Made by a program: the position numbers and the translations under genes. A stretch of DNA of 64,000 nt from CAMCXT01 sp040403315 (GTDB lineage: Bacteria > Bacteroidota > Bacteroidia > M30B66), in contig JBBAKX010000005.1 in the NCBI GenBank assembly GCA_040403315.1, positions 180,945-244,944 of the forward strand, written 5' to 3'. A model generated the notes under the pieces. It worked only from the letters and a program-made list of their open reading frames with translations, made no database searches and was not told the DNA's origin. Of the stretch, positions 49,644 through 58,023 are shown one piece after another (the stretch's first letter is position 1; every line of letters begins with the position of its first letter).

Positions 49644-51992
49644 ATGCCTAGAATTTTACGCTCCGCTTTAATTGTATTGCTTGTTTTTTCAGGGTTAACA
49701 GCCTCTTCACAAAACTGCATCGAAATAGAAAGTATCCTCGCAGATGCCTGCGATGGAGGTGGAAGTCCAGAAGGAAACAACGAAATGTTTCGTTTCAAAA
49801 CAGGTGCAAATCCTGTTTCAATCCTTGAGATCACTATGCCGAATGCTTGGCCGTCGGACCCAATTAACGGCTTCCCTTTCAACGGTTTCGTTCAAAATGC
49901 GACCACGGCAGCCAAAACAGTCGAACTGAATGCCACAATCTCGAATTCTTGCGGCTATTTGTTAGAACCATTCGAAGGAATCATCCCAGAAAACAGCCGT
50001 GTTATTGCCATTACTAGCTACAGTTTGGACGTTACTCTCAATTCGTTTGCAAACTTAACCGACACGTTGTATGTTATTTATCATGATGTAACAGGCGTAA
50101 CAGGTGGGCATTTTCTTAATTACAATCTCGGTACTCCACAAGAACAAACCTTAACGCTTCAAGTTCTTGGGCCTTTTGGCTGTACCGAATCTGTAACCTA
50201 CTTAAGGGGCAGTTTGGTCGACAACAATGGGAACAATATCGGTGCAAATGGAGCTTACGTCGATTTCGCACCCGATGGAACGCCAACCTACGGTAACACG
50301 GGTTGTCAGGCACCGTTTGAGCCATTCTCCGCCGAATGGACCAATCCCGGCCCTTTTTGTCAAACCAGCAGTTCAGTCGATCTAACGAATTTCATCACTG
50401 GAACCTTGGGTGGAACATTTACTGGTCAAGGAGTTACCGGCAACACATTCAATCCGGCAGGATTAAACGGCGTAATTCAAATCACTTACACTGTTGTCCC
50501 AACCAACGATTGCAACACCATTCCCGCAGAAGTAACCCAAGACATCACCGTTTCGCCAAGTGTGGATGCCACTTTTACAAATCCTGGAATTGTTTGCGGT
50601 GCTGATGTAGGCACAATCAACCTCAACACACTTGTTACTGGAACACCTGGTGGAAACTGGGCTGGAAGCGGCGTTTCGAACGGAATTTTGAATGCAATAG
50701 GTCAAAATGGATCGGTTACAGTTACCTACAATGTTGGTTCTGGAACCTGCATCGACACTGAAAGTCAAACATTCAATATCATCAATTTAAGCACACCGGT
50801 TGTGAGTGGACAAACAGTTTACTGCAACGGTGATGCTCCACAAATCCTCACTGCTTCGGGCGATGCAGGTGCAACAGTAAGTTGGTTTGCTGATGCTGGC
50901 TTGTCGCTTGAATTGGCTAGCAGCAACACCTTCACGCCATTGAACAACCAATCAACAACTTACTACGTGCAACAAACGCAAGACGGTTGTTTGTCGGATT
51001 CTATAGCGGTAGAAGTTGAGTTCTCAGTAGTTGCAGTACCAACAGGCGATACACTTTACCGCTTCTGTGAAGATGGCGCCAATCCTACAGCTTCGGTTTC
51101 TGGTGCTGGAACAATCTCTTGGTATACAAGCAGCAATCTCAATGGAATCGTAGCCACTGGAAATTCCTATTCAAGTCCAATTGAAAGCATCGTACTTTAT
51201 GTGACCTCAATAGTTGGATCTTGCGAAAGTGAACCTTTGGTTATTACAATCGAAAAAGTAGATTCGACCACTGCACTGATTTCCGCTTTTGATGGAACTG
51301 ATTTGTGTCCGGGCGATCCACTCGAATTGTCATCTTCTAGCGCTGATCTCAACGAGTGGAGCACAGGATCGAACACGCAATCTATCACCGTGGAAGTGGC
51401 AGGCAACTATACCCTCACGCGGGAAGGCTTCTGCAACACAGCAACCGATCAGATCGCTATCACCGGTTTACCGGTAACCACCGACTTTATTACCGATGTA
51501 GATTCGGGCTACACTGTGCTTCCTGTGAATGTGAACGACCTGACAGTCAACGGGGAAACCTGTTCATGGTACCTCAACGATTCGTTGTTGGCATTTACTG
51601 CACCGGGAACGATTAGCTTCCCCGATTCGGGCACCTACGAACTGAAATTAATTTGTACCAACAGCACTGGCTGTATTGATTCTACAACCAAAACGATCAA
51701 AGTGCTTACCGACAAATTGATTCTTGTGGTGCCGAATGTGTTTAGTCCGAACGGCGACAACCTCAACGAGCTTTTCAAGGTGAAATACAATGCTGTAAAG
51801 ACTTTCCAAGCGCGTGTATTTACCCGTTGGGGAAAGATGTTGTATTCATGGGATTTGGTGAGTGGTGGCTGGGATGGCACGTTTAACGGGGAAAAGATGA
51901 ATGATGGGACTTATTTCTACATCATCAACGGCACCGACATTAAGGATCAACCATTTGAAGAAAAAGGCACAGTGACCTTGTTGGGAAATTGA
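49644..51992 (+). CDS. Large secreted protein with T9SS type B sorting domain
   Basis: The product is 782 residues: a signal peptide (about 1-22), an N-terminal lamin-tail-like region (about 23-220, with ADACDGGGSPEGNNEMFRFKTG), and two about 80-residue repeats (TNPGPFCQTSSSVDLTNFITGTLGG and TNPGIVCGADVGTINLNTLVTGTPGG). Ig-like modules with paired cysteines follow (VYCNGDAPQILTASG, RFCEDGANPTASV, DLCPGDPLELSSSS). The C-terminal type B domain (about 695-782) shows NVFSPNGDNLNELF, VFTRWGKMLYS, GWDGTFNG and NDGTYFYIING. It is exported and cell-surface attached, with an adhesin-like structure. It ends next to the convergent mutS2-like gene. Confidence 0.87.
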   Translation: MPRILRSALIVLLVFSGLTASSQNCIEIESILADACDGGGSPEGNNEMFRFKTGANPVSILEITMPNAWPSDPINGFPFNGFVQNATTAAKTVELNATISNSCGYLLEPFEGIIPENSRVIAITSYSLDVTLNSFANLTDTLYVIYHDVTGVTGGHFLNYNLGTPQEQTLTLQVLGPFGCTESVTYLRGSLVDNNGNNIGANGAYVDFAPDGTPTYGNTGCQAPFEPFSAEWTNPGPFCQTSSSVDLTNFITGTLGGTFTGQGVTGNTFNPAGLNGVIQITYTVVPTNDCNTIPAEVTQDITVSPSVDATFTNPGIVCGADVGTINLNTLVTGTPGGNWAGSGVSNGILNAIGQNGSVTVTYNVGSGTCIDTESQTFNIINLSTPVVSGQTVYCNGDAPQILTASGDAGATVSWFADAGLSLELASSNTFTPLNNQSTTYYVQQTQDGCLSDSIAVEVEFSVVAVPTGDTLYRFCEDGANPTASVSGAGTISWYTSSNLNGIVATGNSYSSPIESIVLYVTSIVGSCESEPLVITIEKVDSTTALISAFDGTDLCPGDPLELSSSSADLNEWSTGSNTQSITVEVAGNYTLTREGFCNTATDQIAITGLPVTTDFITDVDSGYTVLPVNVNDLTVNGETCSWYLNDSLLAFTAPGTISFPDSGTYELKLICTNSTGCIDSTTKTIKVLTDKLILVVPNVFSPNGDNLNELFKVKYNAVKTFQARVFTRWGKMLYSWDLVSGGWDGTFNGEKMNDGTYFYIINGTDIKDQPFEEKGTVTLLGN

Positions 51993-54074
51993 TCACTCCA
52001 CAGCTTCCAAACTTTCTAAACTGGCGATCGTCTTTAAATTTCCGAACATCACCTTGGCTTTGTTGCCTTGAATTTCCTCTACAAGTCCGGTTTGACGGCC
52101 TTTGAGCAACTTCACTTTCGAGCCAACAACGATCTGAAGCTTTTTCTTTTCGAGCACTTCGATGCGTTTCTTTTCTTTCTTGGCTTCTTGGGCTTTGTTG
52201 ATTTTCTTCAGTTTCTCGGCCGACATAGCCTTGGTTATCTTTTGTAAAACTGCCTTTTTATCGGCTGTAGATGACTCCCATTCCTTCATCCAACCTTTGA
52301 ACTTCTTGCCCAATTCCATCAGCTTGTGGTCGTCTTCTGCAGAAGCATTTTTCTTCTCCATGCGCTGTTTCCACTTCTCGTAAAGCTCGTCGTACTTCGT
52401 TTTGCTAGCTTCTGCTTGAAGTTGTTTTTCATCAAACAATAGCGCCAACCGCTTCAATTCTTGCTGCTTCTGGTGTAATTGCTGTAACAAGCTATCTAGC
52501 GTAAGTTTGTCGTTGGTGGTTTTCTGACGCGCCGATTCAATCACTTTAGCAGGCAAACCAGCTTTTTCGGCAATGACATATGTGTAAGAACTTCCGGGCT
52601 GCCCAACCACCAAACGGAACATCGGCATCAACGTTTCATCGTCGAACAACATGCAGGCATTCTCAACACCATCCAAGCGTTCAGCGGCCAATTTGATGTT
52701 CATGTAATGCGTCGTGATGATGCCCAAAGTTTTATTGGCAGAAAGCTCTTCGAGGATAGATTCTGCAATGGCGCCACCCAATTCAGGATCCGTTCCAGTT
52801 CCAAACTCATCGATCAACACCAAAGTTCTTCGGTCGGCAAACTGAAGGAAATACTTCATCTTCGCCAATCTGGAACTGTAGGTACTTAACTCATATTCAA
52901 TCGACTGACTATCGCCGATATCAGAAAACATCCGATGAAAAATGCCCATCTCCGATTTCTCGGAAGTCGGCACCAACAAACCACTTTGCCACATCATTTG
53001 GAGCAATCCAACGGTCTTCAAGGCAATCGATTTTCCACCTGCATTTGGTCCTGAAATAACGACTAGTCGCTGGTTTCCATCCAAACTGCAACTCATCGGA
53101 ACCACCGATTTTCCGGATGCTTTGTTTTGAAGAACAAGCACAGGATGTCGCGCATCGATTAAACGAACGAGCGATTTCGTAGTGAAAGCTGGCATGGTGG
53201 CGTCGAGTTCCTGCGCCGATTGTGCTTTTGCTTTTGAAAAATCAAGTTCAGCCAAAGCTTCTTGTGAATCTACAATGAGCGGTTTGAAAGGACGAAGGCG
53301 CTTCGTGAGCTCGTTCAAAATGCGCATGATCTCCTTTCGTTCCTGCGATTGCAACTCGAACACTTCATTGTTCAAATCGACCGTTTCGAGTGGTTCGATA
53401 AATGAGGTTTTCCCAGTATCTGAATTCCCTTGGATAAGACCTTTCACGCTGCGTTTCTGTTCGGCAAGTACACTCAGAACGCGCCTGCCGTTGTAAACAC
53501 TTTCTTCAGTATCAGCAAGCCAGCCCAGTTTTTTCAACTTTGTGAGTTGAGACCGAAACACCTTGTCAAGTTCTCTGCGTGAATCATTCAGACTCTTCCG
53601 TATTGACGCTAGTTCTTTAGATGCTGATGTTTTTACTTCGCCTGCAGTATCTAAAATTTCATCGATCGGTTGGATGATTTCGTTGGTGAAATAGACCTGC
53701 TCGAAAATGCCACACAAGGCAGGCAAGACCGCTTTCTTATCCGACAGGTACTTAACCAAACTGTTCGTGGTATCGCTCAAATCGCGGATGGCGAGCAGTT
53801 GCTTTTCCACTAAGGTCGAACCATTGATGCCCAAAAGGGAAATTTCACGGCTCACATCTGTGAACGAACTCGCTGGAAAATAGGAACCAGTGCGCTGCAT
53901 ATCGAGCAGCTCCTTTGTACGATGAAGCAAAGGAAGGATCGCATCAGCAGTGTTGAGCGGCATCAAGCTGCGAGCTTTATCTTTGGCCTGCTGACTGCGG
54001 CAATAGCCTTCCACCTGGAATTTGATCCGGTCGAATTCAAAGCGTTGTAAAGAGTCTTCAGGATAAATGCGCAT
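51993..54074 (-). CDS. MutS2-like ATPase lacking the Smr domain
   Basis: The product has 693 residues. The core and lever region (about 1-300) is followed by the MutS ATPase, with Walker A GPNAGGKSIALKT near residue 340, Walker B LVLIDEFGTGTDP and the H-loop ITTHYMN. A long charged coiled coil follows (about 515-640) and then a small beta domain (IVVGSKVKLLKGRQTGLVEEIQGNKAKVMFG). MutS2 proteins of about 780-800 residues end in an Smr nuclease domain, which is missing here. A role in recombination control or ribosome rescue by ATPase action alone is possible. Confidence 0.87.
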   Translation of the reverse strand: MRIYPEDSLQRFEFDRIKFQVEGYCRSQQAKDKARSLMPLNTADAILPLLHRTKELLDMQRTGSYFPASSFTDVSREISLLGINGSTLVEKQLLAIRDLSDTTNSLVKYLSDKKAVLPALCGIFEQVYFTNEIIQPIDEILDTAGEVKTSASKELASIRKSLNDSRRELDKVFRSQLTKLKKLGWLADTEESVYNGRRVLSVLAEQKRSVKGLIQGNSDTGKTSFIEPLETVDLNNEVFELQSQERKEIMRILNELTKRLRPFKPLIVDSQEALAELDFSKAKAQSAQELDATMPAFTTKSLVRLIDARHPVLVLQNKASGKSVVPMSCSLDGNQRLVVISGPNAGGKSIALKTVGLLQMMWQSGLLVPTSEKSEMGIFHRMFSDIGDSQSIEYELSTYSSRLAKMKYFLQFADRRTLVLIDEFGTGTDPELGGAIAESILEELSANKTLGIITTHYMNIKLAAERLDGVENACMLFDDETLMPMFRLVVGQPGSSYTYVIAEKAGLPAKVIESARQKTTNDKLTLDSLLQQLHQKQQELKRLALLFDEKQLQAEASKTKYDELYEKWKQRMEKKNASAEDDHKLMELGKKFKGWMKEWESSTADKKAVLQKITKAMSAEKLKKINKAQEAKKEKKRIEVLEKKKLQIVVGSKVKLLKGRQTGLVEEIQGNKAKVMFGNLKTIASLESLEAVE

Positions 54075-54166
54075 GGTGGAAAGGTAAAAAGACCCTATGG
54101 AAACAACAAGCCGTTAAAAGGGTTCGAAAATTCGATCAATTGCCGATTTCAACTTAACTTTCGGAC

Positions 54167-54616
54167 ATGGAAAATGAGCATAAGAAATTCAATGTGCGTG
54201 TTTACGGATTGGTGATCAACGAGAACAATGAACTCTTAGTTACCGATGAATACTGTCAGAATCGCTTCATGACAAAGTTCCCTGGCGGGGGATTGGAGTT
54301 CGGTGAGGGCCTGATAGAAGGTTTAAAACGTGAGTTTATCGAAGAATGCAACGAGCATGTTGAAATCATCGAACACTTTTACACCACAGATTTCTTTGTA
54401 GAATCGATGTTTCGTGGAGGCGGACAGTTGATTTCGATCTACTACCGATGCCGTTTCAAACAACAACCTCATTTTGAAGTACTGAATTCACCTTATGAGA
54501 ACATGGCCGAAATAAACGAAAGTGTTGCTTTCAGATGGATTCCTCTCTCAGAAATCACACCCGAACATGTTACCTATCCGATCGACAGAAAAGTGATCGA
54601 GATGCTGAAAAAATGA
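54167..54616 (+). CDS. NUDIX hydrolase
   Basis: The 149-residue product has the Nudix box from Gly41 to Glu63: G-x5-E47-x7-R55-E56-F-x-E59-E60-C-N62. The metal-binding glutamates are intact, while the Gly of the consensus tail is Asn62. The enzyme hydrolyses a nucleoside diphosphate linked to another moiety. The substrate is not clear. It diverges from the mutS2-like gene and is followed by a cluster of palindromic repeats. Confidence 0.9.
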   Translation: MENEHKKFNVRVYGLVINENNELLVTDEYCQNRFMTKFPGGGLEFGEGLIEGLKREFIEECNEHVEIIEHFYTTDFFVESMFRGGGQLISIYYRCRFKQQPHFEVLNSPYENMAEINESVAFRWIPLSEITPEHVTYPIDRKVIEMLKK

Positions 54617-54633
54617 GCGTGTAAATCCTCGGT

Positions 54634-54960
54634 CCTCGGACTAAAGTCCGAGGCTGCAAGTTTCCTTAAAAGATCATCTTGTTTCCCGCAACCCCTGACT
54701 TCAGTCCGGGGATCCTCAACTCCCACAGCTGCCTCGGACTGAAGTCAGGTACACCCAAGACTGAAATCCGAGGCTGCAGAAGTCCGAGGCTGCAAGTTTT
54801 CTTAAAAGATCATCGCGATCCCTAGCAACCCCGGACTTCAGTCCGGGGATACTAAGCTCCCACAGCTACTTCGGACTTCAACCTCTGCAGCCATGAACTT
54901 CAGTCCAGCAACCCCGAGCTTCAGTCCGGGGCACTAGCTCCGAAACTTTGCACTTCAGTC
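54634..54960. repeat. Cluster of REP-like palindromes
   Basis: The clearest unit is CCTCGGACTAAAGTCCGAGG (54634-54653). Degenerate copies with cores ACTTCAGTCC / GGACTTCAGTCCGGGG follow to about 54960, in both orientations. A larger segment starting at GTCCGAGGCTGCAAG (54646 and 54782) is duplicated in tandem with a period of 136 bp. No gene is seen in 54617-54974. The same element occurs once at 25939. These are short interspersed palindromes such as those spread by REP-associated transposases; none is encoded here. Confidence 0.8.
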
Positions 54961-54974
54961 CTAAGCTTATCCTC

Positions 54975-55760
54975 TTATCGATTATCGCCATCCAGCAATC
55001 CGCCCAATCCGCCGAGCAGGCTACCTTCTTCCTTGCCACCACGTGAGTACATAAGCACACGGCCAGCCAAACGGCTGAAAGGAAGCGACTGAATCCACAC
55101 TTTACCTGGACCGCTGAGTTGCGCAAAAAACACTCCTTCTCCACCGAAAAGTGTGTTTTTGATGCCTCCAATAAATTGAATATCGTAATCCACTGTTTGC
55201 GTGAAACCTACGATACAACCGGTATCTACACGAAGAACTTCACCAGGTTGTAGATCGCGCTCAATGATTGTTCCGCAACTGTGCACGAATGCCCAACCAT
55301 CACCTTCGAGTTTCTGCATGATAAAACCTTCGCCACCGAAGAGACCAGTTCCTAGACGTTTCTGAAATTCGATGCCCACAGAAACTCCTTTGGCAGCGCA
55401 CAAGAACGCATCTTTCTGACAGATTACTTTGTTGCCGAACTTGGTGAGATCGATTGGGATAATTTTCCCCGGATACGGGGCCGCAAAATGCACATGCTGC
55501 TTGCCTTGACCAAGATTGGTGTAGGCAGTCATGAACAAGCTTTCGCCAGTAAGTACGCGCTTTCCAGCCGAAAGAAGTTTTCCGAAAAAGCCTTGTTGTT
55601 CGCGGCCATCACCAAAGATGGTTTCCATTTTAATGCCTTGCGACATCATCATCATCGAACCGGCTTCTGCGATCACTGTTTCTTGTGGATCAAGTTCAAT
55701 TTCAATACACTGCATCTCTTCACCGATGATGCGGTAGTCAATTTCGTGCGAACTGCTCAT
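54975..55760 (-). CDS. AIM24/TIGR00266-family protein
   Basis: The product is 261 residues. The pattern is that of the AIM24 (DUF124) family: YRIIGEEMQCIEIELDPQETVIAEAGSMMMMSQGI, GESLFMTAYTN, PGKIIPIDLT, GEVLRVDTGCIVGFTQTVDYDIQFIGG and a Gly-rich C-terminus (GGLGGLLDG). The fold is a double-stranded beta-helix. There is no signal peptide. The function in bacteria is unknown; the mitochondrial homologue AIM24 affects cristae organisation. It is the gene downstream of dnaN on the minus strand but separated from it by a terminator. Confidence 0.85.
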   Translation of the reverse strand: MSSSHEIDYRIIGEEMQCIEIELDPQETVIAEAGSMMMMSQGIKMETIFGDGREQQGFFGKLLSAGKRVLTGESLFMTAYTNLGQGKQHVHFAAPYPGKIIPIDLTKFGNKVICQKDAFLCAAKGVSVGIEFQKRLGTGLFGGEGFIMQKLEGDGWAFVHSCGTIIERDLQPGEVLRVDTGCIVGFTQTVDYDIQFIGGIKNTLFGGEGVFFAQLSGPGKVWIQSLPFSRLAGRVLMYSRGGKEEGSLLGGLGGLLDGDNR

Positions 55761-55784
55761 ATGGAATAAATAGTTTAAATGAAA

Positions 55785-55806
55785 AAGCCGGCGATGAAAC
55801 CGGCTT
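55785..55806 (-). terminator. Rho-independent terminator of dnaN
   Basis: AAGCCGG (55785-55791) and CCGGCTT (55800-55806) with an 8-nt loop. Read on the minus strand TTTTTC follows. Confidence 0.8.
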
Positions 55807-55816
55807 GAAATTTTGT

Positions 55817-56941
55817 TTAGTTGTTAAGCATCACAGGCATAACGAGCATCAATAAGTCCTCGTCGGCGTCTGGTGTTTCAGATTCAGGGAGTAAAATACC
55901 TGCTCTATTCGGAGCACTCATGTTTAAGGTGATACGATCTGTTTCGAGATTGCTCAACATTTCGTTGATGAACTTAGAGTTGAAAGCAATTTCCATGTCT
56001 TCACCTTCGTATTGACAAGTAAGGCGTTCAGAAGCTGAATTTGCATAGTCAAGATCTTCTGCAGTAAGCTGAAGTTCAGAACCTTGGATATTCAATTTCA
56101 CTTGGTTTGTACTTTTGCTAGAGAAGATCGCCACACGACGAATCGAGCTCATCAAATCTTGGCGACTCATGCTCAAACGGAAAGGATTTTCCTTTGGAAT
56201 AACCGCTTCGTAGTTCGGGTATCGGCCATCAATCAAACGACAAACCACGCGGATTTGATCGAAAGAGAATGAAGCATTTCGGGCATTGAAATCGATTGTT
56301 ACATCTCCATTCACATAACCAAGAAGGTTTTTGAGGAGGTTTAACGGCTTCTTTGGAATGATGAAAGAAGCTTCGTTTTCAGATTTCACATCATTGCGGC
56401 GATAGCGCACCAAGCGGTGAGAATCTGTGGCAACCATGGTAAGATTATCAAATCCAACTTGCATAAAAACACCCGACATTACGGGACGAAGATCGTCGTT
56501 TCCGGTAGCAAAAATGGTTTTGTTAATGCCGCTATAAAGGATGGAAGCATCCATTTTAAAGCTAGTTCCTTCATCGATTTCTGCGATTTTCGGAAACTCT
56601 TCAGGATCGTGCCCATTGAGTTTGTACTTACCATATCCAGAAGCAATTTCAACACCGAACGTATCGGGATTGATAATAAATGTAAGCGGTTGCTCAGGGA
56701 AACTTTTAAGGGAATCGATAAGCATTTTAGCCGGAATAGCAACACGGCCGGGCTCTTGCGCTTCTGCTTTAATGTGGGTGATGATCGTATTGTCGAGATC
56801 CGACGCAAGAATCATCAATTCACCTTCAGAAATATCAAACAAGAAATCTTCCAGTATCGGGAGAGAACTGTTGGTGCTGAGCACACCTGAAATATTCTGA
56901 AGCTGCTTTAAAAGCGCACCACTGGAAATAATGAATTTCAT
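55817..56941 (-). CDS. dnaN: DNA polymerase III sliding clamp (beta subunit)
   Basis: The 374-residue product has three clamp domains of about 120 residues each. Motifs: KFIISSGALLKQLQNISGVL at the start, PILEDFLFDI, LVRYRRND in the middle, and the C-terminal ESETPDADEDLLMLVMPVM with MPV(M) at the hydrophobic binding cleft. It is the ring-shaped processivity factor of the replisome. A -7-like TATCTTTAC (minus, 56961-56969) lies 19 bp before the ATG. The gldF-gldG-DUF4340 genes precede it on the same strand, at a 77-bp distance. Confidence 0.97.
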   Translation of the reverse strand: MKFIISSGALLKQLQNISGVLSTNSSLPILEDFLFDISEGELMILASDLDNTIITHIKAEAQEPGRVAIPAKMLIDSLKSFPEQPLTFIINPDTFGVEIASGYGKYKLNGHDPEEFPKIAEIDEGTSFKMDASILYSGINKTIFATGNDDLRPVMSGVFMQVGFDNLTMVATDSHRLVRYRRNDVKSENEASFIIPKKPLNLLKNLLGYVNGDVTIDFNARNASFSFDQIRVVCRLIDGRYPNYEAVIPKENPFRLSMSRQDLMSSIRRVAIFSSKSTNQVKLNIQGSELQLTAEDLDYANSASERLTCQYEGEDMEIAFNSKFINEMLSNLETDRITLNMSAPNRAGILLPESETPDADEDLLMLVMPVMLNN

Positions 56942-57018
56942 CTCAGAGTTTTTTAGGGCGGTAAAGATAAAGGATTGATTGCAATTCCGATGATCTCACC
57001 AATGTTTATTTAATGAAC

Positions 57019-58020
57019 TTATTTAGAGGCATTTACGAACCAAGAAGGTTCTTTTAGTAAGCGATCGAATTGAAAATACTGCACCAGCAGAAAGTCCTTT
57101 CCATTCAGGTGCCCATACATTCGGTCTGGATCGAACTTCAGCGGATTTCCATCGGGATCTGTTTCCTCTGGCCCTGCCGCTCTTCTGTATCCTTTAATCG
57201 AATTGACTTTCCCAGATTTATCGGTAACGGCAATTTGCACGAACGGTATATTGGCTAAGATTGAGTCCTTCCTTTGGGCAGGGAATGATTCAGTAACGAT
57301 ATATTCATACACCACATTCTTGTAAGCATTCATGTATTGATAGAGACCGAGTGTGTCTGCTTCAAGTTTTTTCCCTGACACCATCAAGGAAGGTTTTTGG
57401 CCGTTGTACAATACTTCAAAACTCTGCTGTGGCACTTCAGGATAGGTAACGGAGATTTTACGAATGTCGCGGTAATCATACTTGAAAATGGCAGGATCAC
57501 GCCATAAACGATCGTCTGTAATGAAACGACCTTGAAGAAATCCACGATGACCTTGAATGTGCACTTCAAATGGAACGGTCGATCCTTCAATCAGCATGTA
57601 GGTTCCCATTTTGTCCATGGTTTCAACACCGATAAAAATGGTTTTGAGTAATCTTCCGCCAGCATACAGCTCCAGTTTACGCTGTCCGATACCTGCCATA
57701 TCCTTCAACACTTTAGGTTCCATCGACTTTGCAACGGGTGCTTTCACTTTCATTTTCTTGATGGTGAAAAGCAAGGTGTTGATAGCGTCCTGACGAGCAA
57801 GATAATCGCCAATACGCCATTCCGTTGAAGATACTCGAGTGATTAAAGCGGTATGCCCTAATTTATCGGCGAGGAAAATCTTGTCGATTGCTGCGGTATC
57901 TTCAACTGCAAAGTCGCTTAATTCACCTCTCAATGTTTTGCTATTGCTGGTGTAAATGAAATAGCTCACCAAAATGCCCAGAACGACAACAGCAATAATT
58001 AATATTTTGTTACTCTTCAT
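57019..58020 (-). CDS. DUF4340 domain protein, membrane anchored
   Basis: The product has 333 residues with one N-terminal membrane helix (about 5-25, ILIIAVVVLGILVSYFIY). Its extracytoplasmic part is of the DUF4340 type (about 60-200; DYLARQDAINTLLFTIKKMKVKAPVAKS, RKLELYAGGRLLKTIFIG). It starts 3 bp after the gldG stop, so it belongs to the gldF-gldG operon. DUF4340 proteins often accompany GldG-like transporter components. Its role is not known; a function in the same membrane complex is likely. Confidence 0.85.
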   Translation of the reverse strand: MKSNKILIIAVVVLGILVSYFIYTSNSKTLRGELSDFAVEDTAAIDKIFLADKLGHTALITRVSSTEWRIGDYLARQDAINTLLFTIKKMKVKAPVAKSMEPKVLKDMAGIGQRKLELYAGGRLLKTIFIGVETMDKMGTYMLIEGSTVPFEVHIQGHRGFLQGRFITDDRLWRDPAIFKYDYRDIRKISVTYPEVPQQSFEVLYNGQKPSLMVSGKKLEADTLGLYQYMNAYKNVVYEYIVTESFPAQRKDSILANIPFVQIAVTDKSGKVNSIKGYRRAAGPEETDPDGNPLKFDPDRMYGHLNGKDFLLVQYFQFDRLLKEPSWFVNASK

Positions 58021-58023
58021 ACG

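Noticed and set aside
54617..54660. Palindrome after the NUDIX gene as a terminator
   Set aside because: There is no T tract and the palindrome is one of many copies in a repeat cluster, so it is reported as a repeat.
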